A stretch of 64,000 nt of DNA from an uncultured Lachnospiraceae bacterium (GTDB taxonomy: Bacteria > Bacillota > Clostridia > Lachnospirales > Lachnospiraceae), in contig CAMWHJ010000003.1 of the NCBI GenBank assembly GCA_947174015.1, forward strand, positions 1 to 64,000, written 5' to 3'. Positions 26,175 through 35,276 of this stretch are shown in pieces. The position numbers and the translations under genes were made by a program. The notes beneath the pieces are model-generated. The model saw only the letters and a program-made list of their open reading frames with translations, ran no database searches and was not told the origin of the DNA. Position 1 is the stretch's first letter. Each line of letters begins with the position of its first letter.

Positions 26175-26966
26175 CTACAAAATAATCTTTTTGGGACACT
26201 TCTCTGCACATTTTCCGCAATTATTACATTTTTCCGGATCAATATGAGCCACATTATCAACCACGGTAATCGCACCTGTCTCACAGATCTTCTCACACAA
26301 TTTGCAGCCAATACAGCCCACAGAACAGCCCTTCATCACATCCACTCCTCTGTCTTTGGAACTGCACTGCACAAGATGGCTGCTGTCCTTCGGTACCAAT
26401 TCAATCAGATTCTTTGGACATTCTGCAATACATTTCTTACAAGCCTTACATCTGTCAGAATCCACCTTTGCCACACCATCTACAATGTGAATGGCATCAA
26501 AGGGACATACTTTTACACAGGAGCCAAATCCCAAACATCCATAATTGCAGGTTTTGGGACCTCCGTTTGGAACAAAGGAAAGCATTTTGCAGTCCTCTAC
26601 CCCATAGTATTGATAATCCTGCTTTGTTTTATCACAGGTACCTGCACACTTCACAAAAGCAGTCATGGGCTTGCTTTCCTTGGCAGAAATTCCCATAATT
26701 TCACCAATTTTCTTGGCACAAGCGTCACCGCCCACCGGGCAGGCAGACACCTCCGCTTTTCCCTTGGCGATGGCTGCTGCCAGTCCATCACAGCCTGCAT
26801 AGCCACAGCCGCCGCAGTTATTGCCCGGCAGTTCTGCCCGCACTGCCACTTCTTTTTCATCAACCTCCACCTTGAACTTTTCTCCGGCAGCTCCAAGGAA
26901 GAGCCCCAGCAGCAAACCGATGACTGCAATCACCAATGCCGCTATTATAATTCCAGTGATACTCAT
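26175..26966 (-). CDS. rnfB: Rnf complex subunit B (ferredoxin-type)
   Basis: A 263-residue protein with one N-terminal helix ('IIIAALVIAVIGLLLGLFLG'), the 'CGGCGYAGCDGLA' cluster motif plus 'ACPVGG', and then four ferredoxin-like C-x2-C-x2-C-x3-C repeats ('CLGFGSCVKVCPF', 'CKACKKCIAECP', 'CIGCKLCEKIC', 'CNNCGKCAEKCP'). RnfB takes electrons from reduced ferredoxin and feeds them into the complex. The multi-cluster C-terminus is the clostridial form. Gene lies 12 bp after rnfA. Confidence 0.95.
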   Translation of the reverse strand: MSITGIIIAALVIAVIGLLLGLFLGAAGEKFKVEVDEKEVAVRAELPGNNCGGCGYAGCDGLAAAIAKGKAEVSACPVGGDACAKKIGEIMGISAKESKPMTAFVKCAGTCDKTKQDYQYYGVEDCKMLSFVPNGGPKTCNYGCLGFGSCVKVCPFDAIHIVDGVAKVDSDRCKACKKCIAECPKNLIELVPKDSSHLVQCSSKDRGVDVMKGCSVGCIGCKLCEKICETGAITVVDNVAHIDPEKCNNCGKCAEKCPKKIIL

Positions 26967-26978
26967 AGCACTCTCCTC

Positions 26979-27554
26979 CTATATTAAGCCTGAAAATCCA
27001 AAGAATGCAATCGCCATCAAACCTGCGGTAATCAGTACAATGGGCATTCCCTTAAAAGATTCCGGTACATCATTGTATTCCATCCGTTCTCTCAGACCTG
27101 CCAAAATTACGATGGAAATGGTAAAACCTAAGGCAGTGGCAAAGCCATTGACCACGCTCTGTAAAAGATTGTATTCCTTCTGTACATTGGTGATTGCCAC
27201 ACCCAGTACTGCACAGTTGGTGGTGATCAAGGGAAGAAACACACCAAGAGATTGGTACAGACCCGGCATGGATTTCTTTAAGAACATCTCCACAAACTGC
27301 ACTAGGGCTGCGATCACCAGAATAAATACAATGGTTCTCAGATAGGTTAAATTGGTCTTTTCCAAAATAAACGTATAAATCAGACTGGTGATCGCTGATG
27401 ATAAGGTAATGACAAAGATAATGGCCCCCCCCATACCCGCTGCTGTCTCAATCTTTTTGGATACACCTAAAAACGGACAAAGACCAAGAAACTGACTTAA
27501 TACAACATTATTCACAAGAGCTGCACCAATGGCAATTATAATTAACTCCTTCAT
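26979..27554 (-). CDS. rnfA: Rnf complex subunit A
   Basis: A 191-residue membrane subunit with six predicted helices; 'VLSQFLGLCPFLGVSKK' and 'TTNCAVLGVAI' hold the paired Cys residues that carry an intramembrane iron-sulfur centre shared with RnfE. Starts one base before the rnfE stop boundary, with no gap. Confidence 0.95.
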   Translation of the reverse strand: MKELIIIAIGAALVNNVVLSQFLGLCPFLGVSKKIETAAGMGGAIIFVITLSSAITSLIYTFILEKTNLTYLRTIVFILVIAALVQFVEMFLKKSMPGLYQSLGVFLPLITTNCAVLGVAITNVQKEYNLLQSVVNGFATALGFTISIVILAGLRERMEYNDVPESFKGMPIVLITAGLMAIAFFGFSGLI

Positions 27555-28238
27555 TTACTTCGCCTCCTCCTGAATTTTTCCGCTGCATCCGGTGTTGGTG
27601 CAGCCCAAACATCCTTCTCCGCATCGGCTTACAATGGCAGCTTTTCCCTTTTTCTTTCTCATACGATTCTGCAATGCTGTCAAAAGTGCCAGCACAAAGA
27701 AGGCACCTGGTGCCAAAACAAAAATGGTAACACCTTCATAGGAGGACGGCAGTATTTGCAAACCAAAGAGCTGTCCTGCACCAAGGATCTCCCTCACCAT
27801 ACCGATACTGGTGAGTCCCAAGGTAAATCCCAGTCCCATACCGATTCCGTCAAATACCGATTCCGCTGGTTTATTCTTAGAAGCATAGGATTCCGCACGT
27901 CCTAAAATAATACAATTTACCACAATCAGCGGAATATAAATGCCAAGTGCAGAATACAAGGATGGAAGAAAGCCCTCCAACAACAGCTCAACTACGGTTA
28001 CAAAGCTGGCAATAATAACAATATATGCAGGTATTCTCACCTTATCCGGAATTACCTTACGCAACAGTGAAATAATTAGGTTAGACATTACTAATACCAC
28101 TGTGGTAGTCAATCCCATGCCCAAGCCATTCATGGCAGATGTGGTAACTGCCAAAGTGGGACACATACCAAGCATCAGAACAAAGGTAGGATTTTCTTTA
28201 ATCAAACCGTTCCACAAACGTTCCATATACTTATTCAT
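27555..28238 (-). CDS. rnfE: Rnf complex subunit E with Cys-rich tail
   Basis: A 227-residue homologue of RnfA: 'LMLGMCPTLAVTTSAMNGLG' and 'IVVNCIILGRAESYA' carry the conserved Cys. After the last helix an unusual hydrophilic tail has four Cys in a C-x3-C-x2-C-x4-C arrangement ('CGEGCLGCTNTGC'), which could bind a metal or cluster. Overlaps rnfG by 8 bp. Confidence 0.94.
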   Translation of the reverse strand: MNKYMERLWNGLIKENPTFVLMLGMCPTLAVTTSAMNGLGMGLTTTVVLVMSNLIISLLRKVIPDKVRIPAYIVIIASFVTVVELLLEGFLPSLYSALGIYIPLIVVNCIILGRAESYASKNKPAESVFDGIGMGLGFTLGLTSIGMVREILGAGQLFGLQILPSSYEGVTIFVLAPGAFFVLALLTALQNRMRKKKGKAAIVSRCGEGCLGCTNTGCSGKIQEEAK

Positions 28239-28839
28239 TTGCCTTCCCTCCCTGTGCCTTAAAATATTCTAAGCCTGCATTGACACCATTCGTTACTGCA
28301 TTGGTGGTAATGGTGGCACCGCTGATGGCATCAACCTCATTGTCCGCAGCAGCACCTGACTTGGTATACACAAACTGTTCTACCTTTTTGCCTGCATACT
28401 GGGACTTAAAGTCCTCCTCCGCTGCTTTCATTCCAAGTCCTGCCGTTTCACTGATGGACAACATCTCAATTCCCATCACTGTTCCGTCACTTGAAATTCC
28501 CATGGTAAAAGTAATATCTCCGCCATAACCTTCACCGGTAACAATGGTGTACACATATCCAACCTCATTGCCCGTTCCATCCAATCCCTTTGCAGCTCCA
28601 GTGATTTCCTGAGCACTGTAACCCGCCTCCGCCGGAATATCCACACCATCACTTCCTGCTATGGAAAGTTCTTCAAAACTCTCTGCTTCCGGCAGAACCT
28701 CTTGATATGCCGCCTGTTTGGTCAGTTCCTGCTGTTTTGCAATGGGTTCTTTGGTAATCTCATAGACACTGCCCAGTACGGTTCCGGAAATGGCAGTAAT
28801 GGCAGTTAAAATCAACGCATCTTTTACTATCTTATTCAT
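28231..28839 (-). CDS. rnfG: Rnf complex subunit G (covalent FMN)
   Basis: A 202-residue protein: an N-terminal membrane helix ('ALILTAITAISGTVLGSVY') and an extracytoplasmic FMN-binding domain. The ApbE target motif is visible as 'DAISGATITTNAV', with Thr after SGA as the flavin attachment site. 'GYGGDITFTMGI' and 'ETAGLGMKA' also fit FMN-binding domains. Overlaps rnfD by 8 bp. Confidence 0.95.
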   Translation of the reverse strand: MNKIVKDALILTAITAISGTVLGSVYEITKEPIAKQQELTKQAAYQEVLPEAESFEELSIAGSDGVDIPAEAGYSAQEITGAAKGLDGTGNEVGYVYTIVTGEGYGGDITFTMGISSDGTVMGIEMLSISETAGLGMKAAEEDFKSQYAGKKVEQFVYTKSGAAADNEVDAISGATITTNAVTNGVNAGLEYFKAQGGKANE

Positions 28840-29785
28840 TTGCCTTTACCTCCTTTTTGTCCGGTCCAAAAGGTTTTGGCATGGTCACTCTCTCAATTAA
28901 AGGCACCAGCATATTACAGAAAATAATGGCATAGGACACACCCTCTGCACTGCCGCCAAAAAGCCGGAATATACCAGTAAGTATACCTAAGAGAATGCCA
29001 AAGACAATCTGTCCCTTTGCTGTAATTGGCGAGGTTACATAATCTGTTGCCATAAAGAATGCACCAAGCATCAGACCACCGCCTGCTAAATGTGACACAA
29101 TATAAGTTATGTCAAAGCCATGACCTCCAAAGATCGTGATAAAAGCCACAAAGCTCAGTATATAGCTGGCAGGAATTTTTAAATCTATCACTCCCATAAT
29201 CAAAAGAAATGATGCTCCTGCCAATAAAGCGATGGCACTGGTTTCCCCAATGGTACCCGGGGTACAGCCGATGACCATATCCAAGATATTTACACTCTCG
29301 CCACTCTTTAACAATGCCAGCGGTGTGGCAGTAGAAACACCGTCATATGTAAAATTGGTCATTCTTCCTGTAAAAGAAATCAGCAAAAAGCATCTTGCTG
29401 CCAGGGCAGGGTTCATAAAATTTTGTCCGAGACCTCCAAAAATCTGTTTCACCACAATAATAGCAAACACACTTCCAAGAGCACTCATCCACCATGTTGC
29501 ACTTGGGGGCAGGTTCAATGCCAGCAAAAGTCCTGTGAGGGCAGCACTGCAATCATTGACGGTTACCTTTTTATGCATTAATTTCTCATAGATAAACTCT
29601 GAGCCCACCGATAAACCCACACAAACCACAATATTCATCAACGCACTGACTCCAAAATTATATATTCCAAACATTGTGGCAGGCATCAGTGAAAAAATCA
29701 CCATAAACATAATATGGGATGTGGTTGTCTTATGTCTGATATGGGGCGATGATGATACATGTTTTAAATCGCTCACAATTTTCAC
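28832..29785 (-). CDS. rnfD: Rnf complex subunit D (covalent FMN)
   Basis: A 317-residue membrane protein of the NqrB/RnfD family with about nine helices. The flavin attachment site appears as 'DGVSTATPLALL'. 'NPALAARCFLLISF' and 'TDYVTSPITAKGQ' are family signatures. It is part of the Na+ or H+ translocation path. Confidence 0.95.
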   Translation of the reverse strand: MKIVSDLKHVSSSPHIRHKTTTSHIMFMVIFSLMPATMFGIYNFGVSALMNIVVCVGLSVGSEFIYEKLMHKKVTVNDCSAALTGLLLALNLPPSATWWMSALGSVFAIIVVKQIFGGLGQNFMNPALAARCFLLISFTGRMTNFTYDGVSTATPLALLKSGESVNILDMVIGCTPGTIGETSAIALLAGASFLLIMGVIDLKIPASYILSFVAFITIFGGHGFDITYIVSHLAGGGLMLGAFFMATDYVTSPITAKGQIVFGILLGILTGIFRLFGGSAEGVSYAIIFCNMLVPLIERVTMPKPFGPDKKEVKANE

Positions 29786-29793
29786 CTCTTTCC

Positions 29794-31110
29794 TTATTTT
29801 TTACGGCTCGCAAGAACCATTTTTCTCATAGATTTAATAGACTGTGTCAGAGGACGCTTTGCGGGACAGATAAAACTGCAGCAGCCGCATTCACAGCATT
29901 CCATTCCATTGTTCTTTAAAAATTTATCTCTATCAGAATGTTGTGCATAATCTGCCAATCGTGCAGGAACCACACGCCCCGGACATACCTCAACACACTT
30001 GCCGCAGTTGATGCAGGCAGTAGGCTCATACTTTGCCACTTCATCCTCTGTGAGACAAAGAAGTGCAGAAGAAGTCTTGGTAACTGGTATATGAAGATCA
30101 AAGATACCAAAGCCCATCATTGGACCACCGGAAATGATCTTTGCAGGCTCTTTTTTAAAGCCTCCTGCCTCCTCAATCAGCTCTGCATAGTCGGTGCCCA
30201 CCCTTACAATGAAATTTCTTGGGTCTGCCACTGCATTGCCGGTAACTGTTACAATACGATGCATCAAAGGTTTCCCTTCGGTGACTGCATGATAGACAGC
30301 CACAACCGTATCCACATTATTTACCACACAGCCCGCATCCGCCGGAAGCATTTTCGAATTAATTTTTCTGCCTGTGGAGGCAAAAATAAGCTGACGTTCT
30401 GCACCTTGAGGATACTTGGTCTTTAATGCCTTCACCGTAATACGCTTTTCTTTCTCTGTCAGCTTTTCCAACAGCTCTATACAATCCCTTTTATTGTCCT
30501 CCACTGCCAAGATTCCCTGTGCGTTGTCAAAAAGCTGCAGAATAATTTTCAACCCCTCCACCAGCTTTTCCGGCTCCTCCAACATTCTCCGGTAATCGGA
30601 AGTAAGATAGGGTTCACATTCCGCACAGTTGGCAATGACATATTCAATCTTATTTGGCTCTTTGGGAGAAAGCTTCACATGAGTTGGAAATCCTGCACCA
30701 CCCATACCTACAATACCAGCTTCTTTTATAATATCTCGAATTTCATCCTTGGTCAGTTCCGTATACGGTTTGTGTTTTAGATACGAGGCGGCTTCGTATA
30801 ATCCGTCATTTTCAATGACGATAGACATTACATTATCACCTACTGCCACTCTTCTGGGTTCGATTGCTTTTACCGTACCAGATACGCTGGCATAAATAGG
30901 TGCTGACACAAAACCAGCTGCCTCTGCAATCTTCTGTCCTTCCAGCACCCGCTGCCCTTTTTCTACCACAGGCACTGCTGGTACTCCAATATGCTGGGAT
31001 AATGGATAGACTAAATCACCCTTGGGAAAAATTGCCTTCATAGGTTTATCCTTAGAGAGATTCTTTCCGTCATTTGGGTGAATACCACCTTTAAATGTTG
31101 ACAATCCCAT
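29794..31110 (-). CDS. rnfC: Rnf complex subunit C (NADH-binding)
   Basis: A 438-residue peripheral subunit. A biotinyl-like N-terminal domain ('KGQRVLEGQKIAEA') is followed by an NADH/FMN-binding 'GIVGMGGAGFPTHVKL' region, a SLBB-like part and two 4Fe-4S clusters, 'CINCGKCVEVCP' and 'CCECGCCSFICP'. RnfC reduces NAD+ at the cytoplasmic face. It is the first gene of the rnf operon; I could not see a convincing SigA promoter in the 209-bp AT-rich gap 31111-31319. Confidence 0.96.
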   Translation of the reverse strand: MGLSTFKGGIHPNDGKNLSKDKPMKAIFPKGDLVYPLSQHIGVPAVPVVEKGQRVLEGQKIAEAAGFVSAPIYASVSGTVKAIEPRRVAVGDNVMSIVIENDGLYEAASYLKHKPYTELTKDEIRDIIKEAGIVGMGGAGFPTHVKLSPKEPNKIEYVIANCAECEPYLTSDYRRMLEEPEKLVEGLKIILQLFDNAQGILAVEDNKRDCIELLEKLTEKEKRITVKALKTKYPQGAERQLIFASTGRKINSKMLPADAGCVVNNVDTVVAVYHAVTEGKPLMHRIVTVTGNAVADPRNFIVRVGTDYAELIEEAGGFKKEPAKIISGGPMMGFGIFDLHIPVTKTSSALLCLTEDEVAKYEPTACINCGKCVEVCPGRVVPARLADYAQHSDRDKFLKNNGMECCECGCCSFICPAKRPLTQSIKSMRKMVLASRKK

Positions 31111-31319
31111 ACTCTAACCTTCTTTCTCTGTTTTTCTCCTTCTATTTTCATAGGCATTCTCTATTTTACTATTTTTTTAAGAAAAATACCACATTTGTTG
31201 GCAAAAAAACTATAATTTTATGCAAATTTGTTTTATACTAATACTTACAGCATATTTTTACATTTATATTACATTTTTTAACTTTTTTCTTTCATAGATT
31301 GATACAAGGAGGTTTTCTC

Positions 31320-32453
31320 GTGGAAGTGATTACCCAAAATTGTACTGCTACCATTCCCCATTCCCTGAAGGAGCATTTTCCCTTAGGGGAAACTTTAATT
31401 TTTGATATTGAAACCACAGGCTTTTCTGCCTGCAATTCCCAATTATACCTAATTGGCTGCATATACTTTGAAGAAGAATCTCCAAAGATACGTCAATGGT
31501 TTGCGGAAACTCCAGCGGATGAATCGTTGCTTATAACCGAATTTTTTCATTTTATAGAGAATTACCATTATCTGCTGCATTATAATGGCAGCGGCTTTGA
31601 TATCCCCTACTTAACACAGAAGGCGGAATTTTTAGAGCTAAAGGGCTCCTTTTTACACATGCAAAGCATTGATTTATATAAAATCCTTTCTCCTTTTAGG
31701 ACATTACTAAAATTAGAAAATATAAAGCAAAAAACGGTGGAAAACTATTTAGGAATTACTCGTGAGGATTTGTACCAGGGCGGTGAATTAATCCATATCT
31801 ATCACCAGTATCTGAAATCCCCTAGTGAGGAAAATCACAACCTCCTGCTGCTCCATAACCATGATGATATTTGTGGACTCTTGCTGCTTACGCCCCTTCT
31901 CGCCTTTATAGATATCACCAAAGAGCAATTACAATTTATCGGTGTGGAGCTTTGCGACTATCCGTCCTTCGAAGGTATCACAAAAAAGGAGGCCTATCTT
32001 TCTTTTTCCCTTCCTTCCCCCCTTCCGAAACCAGTCAGTTTTGCCAGGGAAGGTTTTTATCTCTCCATGCAAGGCACTAGAGGCAGACTTCGAATTCCAG
32101 CCTATATGGGGGAATTGAAATTTTTTTATGAAGATTACAAAAATTATTACTATCTTCCTTTGGAAGATACTGCTATTCATAAAAGTGTGGCAGAATATGT
32201 GGATAAGGATTATCGTCAAAGGGCGAAAGCAAATAATTGTTACAACCGTAAATCCAGTGTTTTTTTGCCCCAGTTCAGCAGGAAAATCTCCCCTTGCTTT
32301 CAAAAAGATTATAAAGATAAAAATTTCTATTTTGAAGCAAGTACTGAAAATTTAGAACATACTATGGTAATGAAGGAATATCTCTGGGATATTCTCTCCT
32401 TCCTTATGAAAAATAACATCCCCAAAAAACTCGGAAATAACTCACCAACGTAA
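31320..32453 (+). CDS. YprB-like RNase H-fold exonuclease domain protein
   Basis: A 377-residue protein with a DnaQ/RNase H-like nuclease domain in its first 200 residues: D29/E31 in 'LIFDIETTGF', Asp in 'LLHYNGSGFDIPYL' and the pair in 'LLLHNHDDICGL'. This fits the YprB family. The C-terminal part is unassigned. An in-frame TTG at 31299 lies before the ribosome site; the AAGGAGG at 31306-31312 instead serves GTG 31320 with 7-nt spacing. Probable nuclease acting on nucleic acid ends; substrate unknown. Confidence 0.8.
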   Translation: MEVITQNCTATIPHSLKEHFPLGETLIFDIETTGFSACNSQLYLIGCIYFEEESPKIRQWFAETPADESLLITEFFHFIENYHYLLHYNGSGFDIPYLTQKAEFLELKGSFLHMQSIDLYKILSPFRTLLKLENIKQKTVENYLGITREDLYQGGELIHIYHQYLKSPSEENHNLLLLHNHDDICGLLLLTPLLAFIDITKEQLQFIGVELCDYPSFEGITKKEAYLSFSLPSPLPKPVSFAREGFYLSMQGTRGRLRIPAYMGELKFFYEDYKNYYYLPLEDTAIHKSVAEYVDKDYRQRAKANNCYNRKSSVFLPQFSRKISPCFQKDYKDKNFYFEASTENLEHTMVMKEYLWDILSFLMKNNIPKKLGNNSPT

Positions 32454-32485
32454 AAAACTGCCAACAAAATGCGGCAGTTTTTTAC
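32452..32485. terminator. Bidirectional terminator between the YprB-like gene and cheR
   Basis: AAAAAACTGCC (32452-32462) and GGCAGTTTTTT (32473-32483), perfect 11-bp stem, which also includes the last bases of the nuclease stop codon. Confidence 0.85.
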
Positions 32486-32502
32486 ATTAAATTTTCCCAA
32501 AT

Positions 32503-33282
32503 CTAATTTGATTTCTGATAGAAAAATGACTTATATCTGTCAAAATTTAATTCCTTGTAATTCATAATCTGTTCGGTACTTCCGATAAACAACAAACCTC
32601 TACTGCATAAAGAATCATTGAACTTCTTATAAATCATCTGCTTCGCCTCTTCCGTAAAGTATATGAGAACATTTCGGCATACAATCATGTGACAATCCGA
32701 TAGATATTGCTCCTTTAACAGATTATGCTGTCTAAATTCCACTCTGTTTTTTATCTCTTGAGAAATCTGATAAGACATTCCAATTTTTGTAAAATATTTT
32801 TCTTTTAAATCCCTGGGCACTGCAGAAATACTCTTCTCGTTATACAATCCCACCTTTGCCTTGGCAATCACCTGCTTGTCGATATCCGTAGCAATGATTT
32901 TGATATTGCTCAAAGGCAAATGTTTCGACAATGCCATAACTAAGGAATAAGGCTCATCCCCCGTAGAACAAGCTGCACTCCAGATTTTCAGATTCTTACC
33001 ATAGGCTTTGATCAATCCTGGAAACACATCTTTGTCTAAAATTTCCCACTGTTCCGGATTTCGATAAAACTCCGATACATTGATTGTCAAATAATTCACA
33101 AAACCTTCAAACAATTCCTTATCCTTCTGAATTGCTTTCACATAGTCATCATAACCCACAATATTATTCTTCGCAATCAGTGTATCAATTCTACGCTTCA
33201 TCTGCTTTTCCTTATATGCATTCAAGTCGATTTTCGTAAGGTCATACACGCTTTTCTTGAAACCTTCGTAATCCATTGCCAT
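32503..33282 (-). CDS. cheR: Chemotaxis methyltransferase CheR
   Basis: A 259-residue CheR: helical N-terminal domain ('IDLNAYKEKQMKRRID') and SAM-dependent methyltransferase domain with 'IWSAACSTGDEPYSLVMAL' (SAM loop), 'ATDIDKQVIAKA' and 'MIVCRNVLIYFTEEAK'. It adds methyl groups to glutamates of chemoreceptors. The rest of a chemotaxis operon is not here; a CheY/CheX-like pair is 15 kb away. AAGGGG precedes the ATG at 8-nt spacing. Confidence 0.95.
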   Translation of the reverse strand: MAMDYEGFKKSVYDLTKIDLNAYKEKQMKRRIDTLIAKNNIVGYDDYVKAIQKDKELFEGFVNYLTINVSEFYRNPEQWEILDKDVFPGLIKAYGKNLKIWSAACSTGDEPYSLVMALSKHLPLSNIKIIATDIDKQVIAKAKVGLYNEKSISAVPRDLKEKYFTKIGMSYQISQEIKNRVEFRQHNLLKEQYLSDCHMIVCRNVLIYFTEEAKQMIYKKFNDSLCSRGLLFIGSTEQIMNYKELNFDRYKSFFYQKSN

Positions 33283-33310
33283 ATAAAAATCCCCTTTACT
33301 TTGCCAAAAT

Positions 33311-33345
33311 TTGAAAAAGCGAAACAGCTGCTGCCGCCTCGCTTT
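33311..33345 (-). terminator. Weak hairpin after the S1-repeat gene
   Basis: AAAGCGA/TCGCTTT arms (33316-33322 and 33339-33345) with an inner CAGCTGCTG part and TTTTTC on the minus strand; likely ends the long his-to-rpsA transcript or attenuates it before cheR. Confidence 0.4.
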
Positions 33346-33357
33346 CTCCAGCAGTTA

Positions 33358-34443
33358 CTATTCTTCTGTGGTTTCCTCTGCTGGTGCTGCTTCCTGCTCA
33401 AGCACCTTCATGCTTAAGCTGATTTTCTTATCTGCTTCGTTGAAGTCAACAACCTTAGCTTCCACTTCTTGTCCTATTTTCAAAATATCAGACGGTTTTT
33501 CCACATGAATTCTCGAAATCTGGGAAACATGCAGTAAAGCATCTACACCAGCCTCCAATTCAATAAAGGCACCAAAATCTGTCATTCTTGCAACTTTACC
33601 CTTTACCACTGTTCCGGCTGCATATTTCTCTGCTGCATTGTTCCATGGGTTTGCATCTGCAAATTTCATGGAAAGTGCAATCTTATCACCGGCAATATCT
33701 TTGATTAATACCTTAACTTCTTCGCCAACCTTAAATACCTTCTTAGGATTCTCCACTCTTCCCCAAGACATTTCTGAAATGTGAAGTAATCCGTCTGCAC
33801 CACCTAAATCAATAAAGGCACCAAAGTCAGTGACATTTTTCACTACACCATTTACCGTATCGCCCACAGATATTCTTGCAAATAGCTCTTTCTGCTTTTC
33901 TGCCTTTTCCGCAACGATAAGCTGCTTACGGTCACCGATAATTCTTCTTCTCTTAGGATTGAACTCACTGATCACAAATTCAATCTCCTGATCCGCATAC
34001 TTCTCTAAATTTTTTTCATAAGTATCTGAAACTAAGCTTGCAGGAATAAATACTCTTGCTTCATCTACAACAACACTTAAGCCGCCCTCTAATACCTGTG
34101 CAACCTTTGCTTTCAACACTTCCTTATTGTTAAAAGCTTCTTCCAGTCTTTCATTTGCCTTGTCAGCAGCAAGACGCTTGTAAGTTAAAAGCACCTGACC
34201 TTCTCCATCATTTACCTTTAACACCTTAGCTTCCATCTTCTCGCCAACCTGTACCATTGTGGTTAAGTCAACGTTTGGTGCATTTGTGTACTCATTTCTT
34301 GTAATAATACCATCTGACTTGTAACCTATATTTAAGATGATTTCATCTTCCTTTACGCTTATTACAGTACCCTCCACCTTGTCGCCATTTTTAATTGTTT
34401 TTAATGACTCCTCTAACATTTCTTCAAAACTTAATTCTGACAT
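33358..34443 (-). CDS. Four-domain S1 RNA-binding protein (ribosomal protein S1-like)
   Basis: A 361-residue protein made of four S1 OB-fold domains (about residues 16-85, 100-165, 190-258 and 275-345). Domains 3 and 4 show the clear pattern 'VKNVTDFGAFIDLGGADGLLH' shortened here and 'RMTDFGAFIELEAGVDALLH'. The Glu/Ala-rich tail is disordered. Firmicute S1 relatives of this size assist translation and RNA binding. Its start overlaps the end of ispH by 13 bp, a common clostridial order. Confidence 0.9.
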   Translation of the reverse strand: MSELSFEEMLEESLKTIKNGDKVEGTVISVKEDEIILNIGYKSDGIITRNEYTNAPNVDLTTMVQVGEKMEAKVLKVNDGEGQVLLTYKRLAADKANERLEEAFNNKEVLKAKVAQVLEGGLSVVVDEARVFIPASLVSDTYEKNLEKYADQEIEFVISEFNPKRRRIIGDRKQLIVAEKAEKQKELFARISVGDTVNGVVKNVTDFGAFIDLGGADGLLHISEMSWGRVENPKKVFKVGEEVKVLIKDIAGDKIALSMKFADANPWNNAAEKYAAGTVVKGKVARMTDFGAFIELEAGVDALLHVSQISRIHVEKPSDILKIGQEVEAKVVDFNEADKKISLSMKVLEQEAAPAEETTEE

Positions 34444-35273
34444 TTAAATTGAACCTCCTCAATAATATTCTTTGGGGTGGATGCCCCTGCGGTAATACCT
34501 ACGCTGTGAACTGTCTTTAGTCTGTCAAAATCTAAATCAACAAGTGTCTGTATATAGTAAGTATTTTCACATTCTTTTTTACATATTTCAAATAGCTTTT
34601 GCGTATTGGAACTGTGTCTGCCGCCAATCACTATCATGGCATCCACCTCCTGCGCAATCTTCTGTGCCTCCTGCTGGCGTTCCTCTGTTGCGTTGCAAAT
34701 AGTATTTAAAACAATTATATCATAACCCTTTTTTGAAATAATTTCAACTAATTCTTGAAATTTATTGTAATTAAATGTCGTTTGGGATACGATACATAGC
34801 TTTTTTTCGATAAAAACATCGAAATTTTCCGCTTCTTCCACTGTATTGATCACATATGACTGTGTTTTGCACCAGCCACGGATTCCTTCCACCTCCGGAT
34901 GCTTCTCATTTCCGATAATTAAAATTGTACTGCCCTTTTCACTTTCCTCTTCTACAATCTTATGAATTTTGTGTACAAAAGGGCAAGTGGTATCCACATG
35001 TTCTAAATTTTGCTGTTTCAACAGCTCATAAACATCCTTGGACACACCATGAGAACGGATGATCACCGTTCCGTCCTCCACAGATTTTAAATCCTCCGGA
35101 GACTCCAAAACCGTAACACCTTTTTCTTCGAGATCCCGCACCACTTCTTCGTTGTGGATAATGGATCCCAGTGTATATATTTTTTTTCCGGTTTTTACCT
35201 GTTCATATGCCGTATCTACTGCTCTTTTCACACCAAAGCAAAAACCGGCACTTTTTGCAAGCTTTACCTCCAT
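34431..35273 (-). CDS. ispH: 4-hydroxy-3-methylbut-2-enyl diphosphate reductase
   Basis: A 280-residue IspH with the three cluster Cys in 'SAGFCFGVKRAV', 'VDTTCPFVHKIH' and 'LNTICNATEERQ', and the C-terminal 'TAGASTPKNIIEEV'. It makes IPP and DMAPP in the last step of the non-mevalonate isoprenoid pathway. Sits 3 bp after cmk and overlaps the S1 gene. Confidence 0.96.
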   Translation of the reverse strand: MEVKLAKSAGFCFGVKRAVDTAYEQVKTGKKIYTLGSIIHNEEVVRDLEEKGVTVLESPEDLKSVEDGTVIIRSHGVSKDVYELLKQQNLEHVDTTCPFVHKIHKIVEEESEKGSTILIIGNEKHPEVEGIRGWCKTQSYVINTVEEAENFDVFIEKKLCIVSQTTFNYNKFQELVEIISKKGYDIIVLNTICNATEERQQEAQKIAQEVDAMIVIGGRHSSNTQKLFEICKKECENTYYIQTLVDLDFDRLKTVHSVGITAGASTPKNIIEEVQFKCQN

Positions 35274-35276
35274 ATG

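Noticed and set aside
26166..26987. Long plus-strand frame opposite rnfB
   Set aside because: A shadow of rnfB; the minus strand encodes multiple ferredoxin motifs and the plus translation has no family features.
31299..31319. TTG start for the YprB-like gene
   Set aside because: The strong AAGGAGG lies after it and serves the GTG at 31320.
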